From NCBI RefSeq assembly GCF_017302985.1, contig NZ_JAFIMU010000007.1, positions 3,239,001-3,303,000 of the forward strand: a stretch of DNA of 64,000 nt, read 5' to 3'. This document shows positions 1 through 8,445 of the stretch, one piece after another. A program made the position numbers and the translations under genes. Within the stretch, counting starts at the first letter, position 1. Every line of letters begins with the position of its first letter. The stretch is from Corallococcus macrosporus (lineage in GTDB: Bacteria > Myxococcota > Myxococcia > Myxococcales > Myxococcaceae). Under the pieces are notes generated by a model, which saw only the letters and a program-made list of their open reading frames with translations, had not been told where the DNA came from and did not search any database.

Positions 1-604
1 GAAGCTGGCCCGTCCCGGTCAGCGGAAGGACCTCGGGATGCCAGCCCGCGCCCCAGTCCAGGAGCGTGAGCCGTCCTCCTGGTTGGATCCGAAGGTTGTC
101 GCCCTTGAAGTCCCGGTGCAGGACGCCGCGCCCATGCGCGAAGGCCAGCACTTCCGCCGCCTGGAGCAGCAAGGCGCCTACCTCCCGAGCCGAAGGATTC
201 CGGGCCTGGGACCACGCGTAGAGCGACTCACCGTCCACGTACGTCATCACCAGGAACGGGTAGGCCCCGGCGCCGGGCCGCCACGAGCCCCTGGCAACCA
301 GCCGGGGCACGGCCGGGTGCCGCAAGCGGGACAGGACTTCCGCCTCGCGGAAGAACCAGGGGCTGTCGAGGTGGCGTGCGAGCTTCAACGCATATTGCCG
401 GCTGCGTGGGCGGTCCCTCCTGCGAACGGCATAGACGGTGCCGTAGCCACCCGCCGCCAATCGTCGCAGGACCTCCCATGGACCGATGCACGTGCCAGCG
501 GAAAGCGCGTCCACGGACATCACATGGGGAAGGGAAGGGTCGAGCCTCTTCCGCACGGGCTTTGTCGAGGAAGGCCTTTCCGGAAGGACGTCATGCGTGC
601 TCAT
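1..604 (-). CDS. Ser/Thr protein kinase, truncated by window edge
   Basis: Eukaryote-like (Hanks-type) kinase that would phosphorylate Ser/Thr on unknown targets. The first 201 codons are present and the 3' part lies outside the window. A glycine-rich loop (AAGGYGTVYAV) is near residue 52, the ATP-binding Lys is in YALKLARHL, and the catalytic loop reads HRDFKGDN. The metal-binding DFG is DWG here, a variant that keeps the Asp. The ATG start (604-602) overlaps the TGA of the upstream DUF2381 gene (603-601), so the two genes are co-transcribed and probably translationally coupled. The pairing of such kinases with DUF2381 proteins is a known myxobacterial arrangement. The substrate cannot be told from sequence. 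Confidence 0.88.
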   Translation of the reverse strand, partial: MSTHDVLPERPSSTKPVRKRLDPSLPHVMSVDALSAGTCIGPWEVLRRLAAGGYGTVYAVRRRDRPRSRQYALKLARHLDSPWFFREAEVLSRLRHPAVPRLVARGSWRPGAGAYPFLVMTYVDGESLYAWSQARNPSAREVGALLLQAAEVLAFAHGRGVLHRDFKGDNLRIQPGGRLTLLDWGAGWHPEVLPLTGTGQL

Positions 605-1530
605 GGGGCCACCTGCTCCCAGCGGATGCCGCGCTCTCCCTTCGAGTCGAACAGCTCCAGGTTGAATCGCACGTCGAGTGGCATGTCCTTAGGGACAAGC
701 CACTCCACCATCACGGTGGCTCGGCTTCCGGGCGCTACCTGTGTCTCCTGCATGAGCAGGGGATATTCGCGAGCTGGCATCACAGGCCCGCTGGGGGCAT
801 GAGCTGTCACGCGAGCAAAGCCCGGCACCCATGAATGGGTGCCATCGGAGTTGACCAGCGTTGTGGCCAGGACCCGCGTGGCTCCCGAGCGATAGCTCAC
901 GTGGGGGCCCTCGGCGGTCATGCCCATGCTCGCGGAAGGGTCTCGGAGATAATCCACCGCGACACCTTCACGGGTGACATCCCCCATCAACACCGCGCCA
1001 CCCAGTCCACGCAGCGCGCACTGCGCCCGCAGCGTCGCGAGTCCTGCTTCCGTGACAGCGCACCGGGCCCGCAGGTCCGCGAGCTCCTTCCCCAAATCCT
1101 GCGCGGTGCGCCCCTGCCGGAACACCTCCACCTGGGAGTCCACCTCCGCCGCCACGGTCGTGAGCACGAACCCCACCTGTGCCGGAGCACCCGGTCCCGC
1201 GAAGCGCACGGTGAGCACGGGCTCCTTCCCGGCGGGGATGTCCATGGACGCCTTGAGGACAAGCACGTCCTCATGCACCGCCACGCGGGAGAAGAAGGGC
1301 GCGAGCACGCTCCGGTCCACGGACTCCGGAACGATGGGCGCATCGAAGGTGACGGTGGTCACCTCATGGGCGGCGACCCGCAGCGGAAGCAGCGCCGGAG
1401 GCTCCTCCGCGCGCAGCGTGAGCTGTCGGGCCTTGCGCTCTCTCATGACAGGAGTCGGGGACTGCGCCACCGCCGAGGTGCCCATCAGGACCGTCAGCAC
1501 CAGGGGAATGACCGAAGTGGACAGCGACAT
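601..1530 (-). CDS. DUF2381 (TIGR02268-type) Myxococcus paralogous family protein
   Basis: Secreted or periplasmic protein of 309 residues with an N-terminal signal peptide (cleavage near SAVAQS). Overall it resembles the DUF2381/TIGR02268 family, which is nearly confined to myxobacteria and has no assigned function. The middle contains a helical segment (QDLGKELADLRARCAVTEAGLATLRAQC) split by two Cys residues; the rest looks beta-rich. The ATG at 1530 is preceded by GGAGGTGA; an adjacent GTG at 1533 is an alternative start. It lies immediately upstream of, and overlaps by four bases, a Ser/Thr kinase gene. A sensory or extracytoplasmic partner role for the kinase is inference only. Confidence 0.82.
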   Translation of the reverse strand: MSLSTSVIPLVLTVLMGTSAVAQSPTPVMRERKARQLTLRAEEPPALLPLRVAAHEVTTVTFDAPIVPESVDRSVLAPFFSRVAVHEDVLVLKASMDIPAGKEPVLTVRFAGPGAPAQVGFVLTTVAAEVDSQVEVFRQGRTAQDLGKELADLRARCAVTEAGLATLRAQCALRGLGGAVLMGDVTREGVAVDYLRDPSASMGMTAEGPHVSYRSGATRVLATTLVNSDGTHSWVPGFARVTAHAPSGPVMPAREYPLLMQETQVAPGSRATVMVEWLVPKDMPLDVRFNLELFDSKGERGIRWEQVAP

Positions 1531-1608
1531 CACGGGTCACCTCCATCCTTCAAACCTAACAGATAGGGGTGACACGCAGGGATGTGCGTCGCGACGCTGA
1601 ATTCTCCG

Positions 1609-2298
1609 CTACGACCGCCGGCCCGTCTTCCGGGCGAAGTACGCGCGGTTGAACGTGCCGAGTCCCCACATGCGCGGGTCGTCCGGATGCTCCAGCTTCG
1701 CCAGGGACTCGTCGCTCTGCTCCGCCAGCCAGCGGATGAAGTCGTCCCTGGAGGCGAAGGTCTGCTGCGCTCGGGAGTCCCCCTGGATGTACCGGAGGCC
1801 CCGCGCGTACGAGCCGTCCCCGGACCGCCACAGCGCGCGGGACACGCCTTCGCGCGGATCCACGGTGAGGGACAGGTCCGCTCCCGCGTCCAGCATCTCC
1901 GCCACCCGCTGCGCCAGCGCGCGTCCGTAGCGCCGTGAATCGAAGTGGGCCTCCGACCGGGCCTGCTCCCTGGCGTCGTGCTGCCGCTGGGCTTCATCCA
2001 TCCACCGGATGCGCGGTGGACCCAAGGCCTCGCAGACGACGGACAGCGCGACGTCCCCCAACCCGGGCGCCGACGCGTGATACCGCTGCATCAGTCCCTT
2101 CACCTGGGCGCGAGGCGCCTCCGGCAGCGAGCCGAACGTCAGCGCTCCATCCGGCGCCGTGAAGAGCAGCGTGTCGTCATGGAGCGTCCCCTGGTGCTTC
2201 AAGGACGCGGACAGCTCGATGCGGGTCAGCCCACGGGCCTGGAGTTCGGCGCGCAACCAGCGGACGACGTCGGAGTCTTCGGTCAGCAGGGAGGACAT
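1609..2298 (-). CDS. hypothetical protein (229 aa)
   Basis: No recognised family. The start is taken at ATG 2298 (MSSLLTEDSD) because the open frame upstream reads as low-complexity Ala/Arg/Gly sequence; no convincing ribosome binding site is visible, so the start is uncertain. The protein is soluble, mixed alpha/beta, with no signal peptide or membrane span. The C-terminal half is rich in charged and aromatic residues (DDFIRWLAEQSDES, MWGLGTFNRAYFARK). It is divergently oriented from the outer-membrane protein gene at 2505. Codon use is strongly GC3-biased, which supports real coding. Confidence 0.65.
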   Translation of the reverse strand: MSSLLTEDSDVVRWLRAELQARGLTRIELSASLKHQGTLHDDTLLFTAPDGALTFGSLPEAPRAQVKGLMQRYHASAPGLGDVALSVVCEALGPPRIRWMDEAQRQHDAREQARSEAHFDSRRYGRALAQRVAEMLDAGADLSLTVDPREGVSRALWRSGDGSYARGLRYIQGDSRAQQTFASRDDFIRWLAEQSDESLAKLEHPDDPRMWGLGTFNRAYFARKTGRRS

Positions 2299-2504
2299 GG
2301 CTTGGGCCGGCACTCTCGCACGGGGTACCCTGCCGTGGCCCGCACCGAAAGGCTGACATTCCTGTCGCGCTTCAGGGCCATTCCCGCGCCCCGCGCCCCT
2401 CGAAGCCAGGGCGCCCGCATCAGGGACCCCTGGCCGCGGGCTTGCAGTGGGGGACGCCGTCAACTCCCACCGCCGTCACCTGACGGCCCTGCTCCCTGGA
2501 CGAC

Positions 2505-3161
2505 ATGACTGCTCGACACTTCATCGCATCGTTGGCCCTGACCACCTGCCTGGGCGCCCTGCCGGCCGCGGCGCAGGAGCCCAAGAACTCCGGGCTCGCG
2601 CTGGGTGTGCGCGGCGCCTTCGGCATTCCCGTGGGCGACTCCGGCACGGACCTCTCGCTGAAGGACACGTTCGGCAGCACCGTGGCGCCGCAGGTGGACG
2701 TCTCCTACTTCTTCAACCGGCGGCTCTCGCTGGGGGCCTATTTCCAGTACGGCTTCGGCTCCGGTCCCGGTGACGAGTGCACGGACGGCGCGAACTGCAC
2801 GAGCAAGGTCCTGCGCTTCGGCATCGACCTGGACTACCACTTCCGGCCGGAAGGCTTCGTCTCGCCGTGGGTGGGCGTGGGGGTGGGCTATGAGATCGGC
2901 TCGCTGGAAGTGGGCGAAGGGGCGGGGAGCTCCTGGTTCAAGCTCGAGGGCTATGACCTGGGCCACGCCCACTTCGGCGTGGACCTCCAGCTCACCCGCT
3001 CCATCGCGGTGGGGCCCTACATCTCCGCGTCCGTGGGGCAGTACAACAAGGGCACGGTCCGTCTGGGCAATGCCGCGGAGATCAGCGACGACCTCTCCAG
3101 CGACGAGAAGCAGATCCACGTCTGGATCCAGCCGGGCGTGCGCGTGCAGTTCCGGCTGTAG
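2505..3161 (+). CDS. outer-membrane beta-barrel protein
   Basis: Protein of 218 residues with a classical signal peptide (MTARHFIASLALTTCLGALPAAAQ). The mature part shows alternating hydrophobic/polar beta strands rich in Gly and aromatics (VDVSYFFNRRLSLGAYFQYGFG, YISASVGQYNKG) and ends in a strand with a hydrophobic last residue (GVRVQFRL), which suits BAM-dependent insertion. It resembles OmpA/OmpW-size 8-strand barrels, but no particular family is certain. A CTDGANC pair could form a disulfide in an outer loop. Its role is probably structural or a small porin. The gene stands alone and converges on the hypothetical gene that ends at 3180. Confidence 0.8.
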   Translation: MTARHFIASLALTTCLGALPAAAQEPKNSGLALGVRGAFGIPVGDSGTDLSLKDTFGSTVAPQVDVSYFFNRRLSLGAYFQYGFGSGPGDECTDGANCTSKVLRFGIDLDYHFRPEGFVSPWVGVGVGYEIGSLEVGEGAGSSWFKLEGYDLGHAHFGVDLQLTRSIAVGPYISASVGQYNKGTVRLGNAAEISDDLSSDEKQIHVWIQPGVRVQFRL

Positions 3162-3179
3162 TCCACACCGCCGAGGCCC

Positions 3180-3743
3180 TCACGTCTCCGGCGAAGGAGG
3201 CGTGGGGGAGGGCAGGGGATAGAGGACGCGGTAGTCGATGCGGTGGTGATAGGCCGCCAGATACGGCGCCCCCGCGATGTCGATGACCACCTGCTGGGGC
3301 GGCGTGGGCTGCTGGTTCATCCACGCCTCCGCCTCCGCCTTCGTGGCGAAGGACAGGCCCGAAGGCGTGGGCCTCTGGTCCGCCACCTCCTGGAGGTAAT
3401 GCTCCAGGATGGGGGGCATGAAGACCAGGTGGGTTCGCCCCGTGGCTGGAACGAACATGGCGGAGTAGTAGTCGTCTCCAATCAGCACATGCGCCTGCCG
3501 TACAGGAGGCACTCGCGCGTTCATACCTGCCTCTGCCTCGGCTCGGGTCTTGAAACGGGCGATGATCAGCGGAGGCGCGAAGGCATTGAGGCTTTGGATG
3601 TACGACTCGAATTCCTCTGTCTGCCCGGTGTTGAGGATGAACCGGATGGCATCTGACGCGAAGCGAAGGCCCTCCTTGTCCTTGTCGGAGGTGCTTTCGG
3701 AGAAGAGTCTGCCAATGATCTCCAGCTCGTCGATGAAGCGCAT
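3180..3743 (-). CDS. hypothetical protein, possible SitI-like immunity partner
   Basis: Protein of 187 residues, unrecognised, predicted cytoplasmic. It contains an internal duplication: ARFKTRAEAEAGMN followed about 65 residues later by SFATKAEAEAWMN, each leading into a short beta-strand unit, so two copies of a roughly 50-residue alpha/beta module. The start ATG (3743-3741) shares one base with the TGA of the preceding lipoprotein gene (TGATG), showing translational coupling. A small soluble protein coupled to a Cys-rich lipoprotein recalls the toxin-immunity pairs of myxobacterial SitA loci; this is inference. It could equally be an unrelated conserved hypothetical. Base composition is less GC-rich than in its neighbours. 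Confidence 0.7.
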   Translation of the reverse strand: MRFIDELEIIGRLFSESTSDKDKEGLRFASDAIRFILNTGQTEEFESYIQSLNAFAPPLIIARFKTRAEAEAGMNARVPPVRQAHVLIGDDYYSAMFVPATGRTHLVFMPPILEHYLQEVADQRPTPSGLSFATKAEAEAWMNQQPTPPQQVVIDIAGAPYLAAYHHRIDYRVLYPLPSPTPPSPET

Positions 3744-4369
3744 CAAAGCGTGCTCTCCACGAAGGATTCCGGAGTAGCGGACATCTGCGTCAGCAACACC
3801 ACTGGAGCGAGGACGATGAGGCCCGCTCCCGCCGATACAACGACGAAGACGACCCCGGCAATCACCACGGCGCTTCCTACCGCGATGGCTCGTTGATTCC
3901 TTCGAGCCCAGTCAGAGACAGCTTCCGTGGAAGAGAGTTCCTGTGGCCGAAGCTTTTCAAGTTCGATGCAGTCCATGTAGGGCCGCAGACATCGGTTGTT
4001 GCAATAATCCTCGAGGCCTCCCTTCCCACGTGGGGTCCTGTAGTGCTCGTAATCCTTGGGCAGTGGTCGGCTAAGGCATTCCTGCATGCACTCCAGGTGC
4101 TCCGCGTCACAGTCCCGCACGGAGCGCGCGGTCCGCACGATGCGCCGGCCCTCGGGCGCCTTCACGTAGCGGGCGAGGTCGAAGTCCTCTGCCGGCCGCC
4201 ACTCCTGGGTGAAGCTCCCATCCGGAGCCTCCCGCAGGAGCAGCACCTGGTGTGGCAGCTCCTCCTGCGAGGGGGAAGTCACCGCCGCGCGGGTCGCTCC
4301 ACAGGCCGCGAGCCACAGGCACAGGGCCACGGCCGTGGCGCCCCTCCCCAGCCGAATCCAGGCATGCAT
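3743..4369 (-). CDS. Cys-rich lipoprotein, SitA/SitB-like
   Basis: Protein of 208 residues. It has a type II signal peptide with lipobox LAAC (Cys23) followed by Gly, so outer-membrane sorting is expected. A central region carries a cysteine pattern (DCDAEHLECMQECLSRPLP, then YCNNRCLRPYMDC), followed by a long hydrophobic segment (about residues 160-192) and only about 15 further residues. From memory, SitA-type toxins exchanged by outer-membrane exchange in Myxococcus have a lipoprotein leader, a conserved Cys-containing region and a variable C-terminal toxin. Here the toxin part is essentially absent, so it could be an accessory SitB-like lipoprotein or a truncated SitA. ATG 4369 was chosen; an upstream in-frame TTG exists at 4381. 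Confidence 0.72.
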   Translation of the reverse strand: MHAWIRLGRGATAVALCLWLAACGATRAAVTSPSQEELPHQVLLLREAPDGSFTQEWRPAEDFDLARYVKAPEGRRIVRTARSVRDCDAEHLECMQECLSRPLPKDYEHYRTPRGKGGLEDYCNNRCLRPYMDCIELEKLRPQELSSTEAVSDWARRNQRAIAVGSAVVIAGVVFVVVSAGAGLIVLAPVVLLTQMSATPESFVESTL

Positions 4370-4419
4370 CCTTCCACCCAATCAGAACCCCGGGTGGAAG
4401 TCATGTCACCGCGGACCGC

Positions 4420-6747
4420 TCAGAACGAGGAGAAGTCCGCGCGGTAGCCCGGGGTCGAGTAGTAGGAGAACAGGTTGGCGCAGTAGGCCCAGCTCCCCGT
4501 GCCGCTCGCGTCCGGCGAACGGTTGAACGAGTAGCCCTGGTACACCTCCACGCCGGGCGTCATGTACGAGTGGCTGTCCTGCAGCGTGCCGTCCGCGCGC
4601 ACCAGGTACACCGCGTCGCCCGCGCCGCTCTGGTTGAGGCCCCGGTCGAACCGCAGCCCGTAGCCGTTGTTGTTCGCGTACGTCGCGTACTGCGCCCCCG
4701 GCGGCACCGCGGACGCCCCCGAGTACACCACGTAGGCCTTGCCCGCCGGCAGCACCGTGCCCGGCGCGAACGTGTGCCGCGCCGCCTCCGCGCCCGAGTA
4801 CGACTTCGCGTCGTGGATCTTCCAGCCGCTCAGGTCCACCGCCGTCGTCCCCTCGTTGTAGATCTCCACGAACTGCTGGTCGTAGTCCGGCGTCGTCCCG
4901 CCCGACACCGGCGGGAAGGGCTGCGGCAGGTACTCGTTGATGAACACCGTCTGCGTCGGCCGCGTCATCGTGAACACCCCGTCGCTCACGTCCGCCACGT
5001 CCGCGCGCGCCGCGTCCGCCACCCGCACCCGCGCGGTCGTGGAGGACTCGTTCGGCACCGTCCACGTGTAGCGCCCGCTGGACGCCGCCACGTTCGACGC
5101 CACCGTGCGCCACACCGTCCCGTCCAGCGTGTACGTGAGGTTCACCTGCGTCACGCCGCTGGACGTCCAGGTGATGCTGAACGTCTTGCCCGCCTGCAGC
5201 GTCTCACCGCCGTTGGGCGCCGTGACCTTCACGCTGCCCGCCTGCGACGCCGCGCCGAAGTTGAACTGGCTGAAGACGGGGTAGTGGTCCGACGTGGTGC
5301 TCTTGTAGCTGACGATGGAGGGCTTGAGCACCTTCGTGGTGTTCGGCACGTAGTAGGCCGCCAGCTCGTTCGTCACCAGCTGGTGGTCGATGAACTGGCT
5401 GTTGCTCGTCGTCGAGCCCACACCGGACTCCGACAGCGGCTGGGTGAGGAACTTGTACCGCGCGGGGTCGCTCACCAGGTTCGCGTAGGGCGACGGGTTC
5501 GTCGTGTAGATGGACGCGTCCACGTCGTCGTTCCAGTCACCCAGCACCATCACGTTCTGCGTCGGCAGGGAGTTGTCCAGGTAGTCCTTCAGGCACGACG
5601 CCGCGCCCTGGCGCCGCGCGTACGACTCCGCGTCCGCGTACGCCTTCATGTGCAGCACCATCACCGTCAGGTCCACCTTCGCGCCGCCGCGGATCACCTT
5701 CAGGTCCACGCGCAGGGGCGGCCGGTAGGCGAAGTCCAGCGCGCACTCCGTCAGCACGACGTTCGAGCTCACCACCTGCACCGCGTCCGTCTTGTAGAGC
5801 AGGCCCAGCTTCTGCGTCGTGGAGCCCCCGCTGGCGAGCAGGCCGTCGTAGCCGGGCAGTCCCGCCTTCAGCGAGTTGAACGCGTCCACGCCGACGATCT
5901 CCGCCACGCCCAGCACGTCCGGCCCCGCGTCCGCGATGACGGCCGTCGCGTTCGACAGCTGCAGCGCCTCGTCGGTGGGGCCCTCGGCCGTGGAGCCGAA
6001 CCACTCGATGTTCCAGTTGCCCACCTTCAGGCCCACCGTCGGCTGCGTGCCGCCGTCCGTCGGCTGCGTGCCGCCGTCCGTCTTCGTGCCGCCGTCCGTC
6101 ACCGGGCCGCCGTCGGGCAACTGACCGGACGACGTGCGCACGGGCACCTGGATGACCGCGTCCACGTGGGCGCCGTTGGCGTCCGTCACCCGCACCGTGA
6201 GCTCGAACAGCGCCGGGACCCAGGGCGTGCCCATCAGCACCCCGTCCTCCGTCAGCGTCAGGCCGTCCGGAATCGCCCCGCCCACCTGCGACCAGGTCAA
6301 CGGCGGCGCTCCACCCGTGCTGCTGAACGTGAAGGTATAGGCGCTGCCCTCGGTGGCGGCCGGCAGCGGCGACGCCGTGGAGATGACCGGCGCCGGCCAC
6401 GCGCGCAGCGCATAGCTGCGCGTGTGCTGGGCGCCCTTCGCGTCGCGCACGCCCACCTTCAGCGTCCACTCGCCGGGCTCCGTCGCGGGCCCCACCAGCC
6501 GCCCGGAGTCCCCGTAGAAGGAGAAGCCCGGCGGCAGCTGGTCCACCGAATACGTCAGCGGCGGCGTGCCGCCCGTCGCCGTCAGCACCTTCTCGAAGGC
6601 CGCGCCCACCGTGGCCCCCGGCAGCGTCACCTGGGGCAGCACCGGACCCTCGGACGTCGGGTCATCGGAGGAACCGCAGGCGGCCAATGCGACGACGGAC
6701 GTGACGAGGACGAGCGACGCGAACGCTCGGAAGGACCGGGACGACAT
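4420..6747 (-). CDS. lipoprotein with Ig-like, EEP nuclease and lamin-tail domains
   Basis: Surface or secreted lipoprotein of 775 residues; the start ATG 6747 gives MSSRSFRAF and a lipobox (LAAC). In order: two putative Ig (He_PIG-like) repeats (about 35-200), Asp-Gly-Gly-rich linkers (TDGGT repeats, 205-240), an endonuclease/exonuclease/phosphatase domain (about 241-500), a short beta domain, and a C-terminal lamin-tail domain (about 600-775, starting VFINEYLPQP). Catalytic residues are visible: NWNIEW, AEIVG, LHMKAY, LGDWNDD, DHQLV and the terminal SDHYP near residue 486. Extracellular DNase or phosphodiesterase activity is likely for this combination, as known for secreted bacterial nucleases. 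A ggagcg element precedes the start. Confidence 0.85.
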   Translation of the reverse strand: MSSRSFRAFASLVLVTSVVALAACGSSDDPTSEGPVLPQVTLPGATVGAAFEKVLTATGGTPPLTYSVDQLPPGFSFYGDSGRLVGPATEPGEWTLKVGVRDAKGAQHTRSYALRAWPAPVISTASPLPAATEGSAYTFTFSSTGGAPPLTWSQVGGAIPDGLTLTEDGVLMGTPWVPALFELTVRVTDANGAHVDAVIQVPVRTSSGQLPDGGPVTDGGTKTDGGTQPTDGGTQPTVGLKVGNWNIEWFGSTAEGPTDEALQLSNATAVIADAGPDVLGVAEIVGVDAFNSLKAGLPGYDGLLASGGSTTQKLGLLYKTDAVQVVSSNVVLTECALDFAYRPPLRVDLKVIRGGAKVDLTVMVLHMKAYADAESYARRQGAASCLKDYLDNSLPTQNVMVLGDWNDDVDASIYTTNPSPYANLVSDPARYKFLTQPLSESGVGSTTSNSQFIDHQLVTNELAAYYVPNTTKVLKPSIVSYKSTTSDHYPVFSQFNFGAASQAGSVKVTAPNGGETLQAGKTFSITWTSSGVTQVNLTYTLDGTVWRTVASNVAASSGRYTWTVPNESSTTARVRVADAARADVADVSDGVFTMTRPTQTVFINEYLPQPFPPVSGGTTPDYDQQFVEIYNEGTTAVDLSGWKIHDAKSYSGAEAARHTFAPGTVLPAGKAYVVYSGASAVPPGAQYATYANNNGYGLRFDRGLNQSGAGDAVYLVRADGTLQDSHSYMTPGVEVYQGYSFNRSPDASGTGSWAYCANLFSYYSTPGYRADFSSF

Positions 6748-6989
6748 AAAGGAACGCTCCAGCACCGGGCCCGCCCCAACGCGGCCATCCCGGAAGAGGG
6801 CACGCACCTTAACGTGTCTGGCATCCGACTGTCGCGAGCCCCCCCGCTTGCACCCCGGCGGGGCGCCTGACGCACTGCCACACGGCAATGGATGGCGCGG
6901 TCCGCCGTCCTACACGGACAGCGCGGAAGGCTTTGCGCCCGGTCCGCGCGTGCAGTTGGATGGGTTCGAGCAGACGGAGGAGATGCGTC

Positions 6990-7502
6990 ATGGCCGAGAA
7001 GTGGGACAGGCAGTTGATGGACTTCCTCAAGCGCACCGGCGAGGACCTCAAGCGCACCACGGACGACCTCCGCGGCGAGGCCGAGCGCCTCCTCAAGGAA
7101 GTGAAGGACCCGGAGAAGCAGGCCAAGGTGAAGGAAGGCCTCGTGCAGCTGCGCACCTGGGCCGCCGCCACCACCAAGACGGCCGCGGAGAAGATCGAAA
7201 CCGCCGTGCGCCGCGTGGAGACCTCCGTCGAGGAGGCCTTCAAGCCCGGCTCCAGCCCCGCTGACGCCACCCCTCCGCCCGCCTCCCAGGCCCGGGCCCC
7301 CAGGGCCGCCCCGGCGCAGGAGGACGCCGCCCCCAGCCGCCCGGCTCGCGCGAAGACCTCCGACAAGCCGAAGGCCGCCGACAAGTCCATTGGCCGCAAG
7401 AAGACCGCGGGCGCTCCCGCGGCTCCCAAGGGCGCCCGGGCCGCGAAGAAATCGGCTTCCAAGAAAACGTTGGGACGCAAGAAACCCGCGCCCGGGGCGT
7501 GA
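6990..7502 (+). CDS. small protein with helical N-terminus and Lys/Ala/Pro-rich basic tail
   Basis: Protein of 170 residues; ATG 6990 is preceded by a strong GGAGG motif (the open frame upstream is not convincing). The first ~90 residues are amphipathic, highly charged helix (FLKRTGEDLKRTTDDLRGEA) and may form a coiled coil. The remainder is Ala/Pro-rich and then strongly basic, with repeated Lys-containing segments (SIGRKKTAGAP, KTLGRKKPAPGA) resembling histone-H1-like tails of bacterial nucleoid proteins. DNA or nucleic-acid binding is therefore possible but unproven. It lies directly upstream of grpE-dnaK in the same direction with about 100 bases between, so it may share heat-shock regulation. 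Confidence 0.75.
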   Translation: MAEKWDRQLMDFLKRTGEDLKRTTDDLRGEAERLLKEVKDPEKQAKVKEGLVQLRTWAAATTKTAAEKIETAVRRVETSVEEAFKPGSSPADATPPPASQARAPRAAPAQEDAAPSRPARAKTSDKPKAADKSIGRKKTAGAPAAPKGARAAKKSASKKTLGRKKPAPGA

Positions 7503-7603
7503 AGTTCCGCTGCGTATGAAGTCGCGCCTGCCCGCACGCCGGGCTCGCGCGACCTCCCCGGGTCCTGTTGGATCGCTCCGCGTCGCGTGAGATAGTGCGC
7601 GCC

Positions 7604-8443
7604 GTGTCGGGTACCAATGACAAGGGTAGCATCCAGACGGACATCGGGCAGGACGTGATCGACGATGCGGTTCGCAGCGTCGAGCGTCGGATGGACGAAG
7701 ACGCGGACAGCGCGGGCACGGAGGTGGAGCTGGACGTCTCCGCCCCTCCCGCCGAAGCGGACGCCTCCACCCCCGAAGTCACTCCCCCCACCGAGGACGC
7801 GGCCGCGCTCCGCCAGGAGGTGGAGTCGCTGCGCGCGCAGCTGGACTTCAGCCAGACCAAGGCTCGCGAGACGCTGGAGCGCCTGAAGGAGGCGCACGAG
7901 CGCGCCAAGGACTTCCAGGACCGGGCCGTCCGCTCCGCCGCGGACCTGGAGAACTACCGGAAGCGCGCGCAGAAGGAGAAGGAGGACGTCCAGAAGTTCG
8001 GCGTGGAGAAGCTCCTCAAGGACCTGCTCCCCGTGGTGGACAACCTGGACCGCGCGCTCGACGCCGCCGGCAAGTCCCCCGACTTCGACAGCTTCCAGAA
8101 GGGCGTGGCCATGACGCGCAAGTCCTTCGAGGACTCGCTCGCGCGCCACGGCGTGAAGGGCTTCTCCGCCAAGGGCCAGCCCTTCGACCCGCGCCTGCAC
8201 GAAGCCATCCAGCAGGTGGAGTCCGCGGACGTCCCGGCGGGCCACGTGCTCTTCGAGGTGACGCGCGGCTTCTACCTCAACGACCGCCTGGTGCGTCCGG
8301 CCATGGTCGTCGTCGCCCGCGCGCCGGAAGTGGCCGCGCCCGCGGCCAGCACTGAAGCACCGAAGGCCTCTGAAGAAGGCAGCAGCAGCGCGGAGCCCCA
8401 GACTTCCGCGCCGTCCGACAGTTCCTCCGGGGGGGAGCAGTAG
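7604..8443 (+). CDS. grpE: GrpE nucleotide exchange factor
   Basis: Co-chaperone that releases ADP from DnaK. The long N-terminal helix/coiled coil (about 60-150, including [14 protein letters not shown]) and the C-terminal beta-wing signature ([16 protein letters not shown], then [21 protein letters not shown]) are diagnostic. At about 279 residues it is longer than the usual ~200, because of an acidic N-terminal extension and a disordered Ser/Ala/Glu-rich tail after the beta domain. The GTG at 7604 was chosen; a TTG at 7568 would add 12 residues. The stop is two bases before the dnaK start, so grpE-dnaK form a tight operon. Confidence 0.95.
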   Translation: MSGTNDKGSIQTDIGQDVIDDAVRSVERRMDEDADSAGTEVELDVSAPPAEADASTPEVTPPTEDAAALRQEVESLRAQLDFSQTKARETLERLKEAHERAKDFQDRAVRSAADLENYRKRAQKEKEDVQKFGVEKLLKDLLPVVDNLDRALDAAGKSPDFDSFQKGVAMTRKSFEDSLARHGVKGFSAKGQPFDPRLHEAIQQVESADVPAGHVLFEVTRGFYLNDRLVRPAMVVVARAPEVAAPAASTEAPKASEEGSSSAEPQTSAPSDSSSGGEQ

Positions 8444-8445
8444 TC

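Noticed and set aside
4252..6870. 872-aa open frame on the + strand, rich in Arg/Val/His
   Set aside because: Shadow antisense to the EEP/lamin-tail lipoprotein; low-complexity composition and no domains.
7240..8245. Several minus-strand frames opposite grpE and the basic-tailed gene
   Set aside because: Ser/Arg/Ala-rich shadows without ribosome binding sites.
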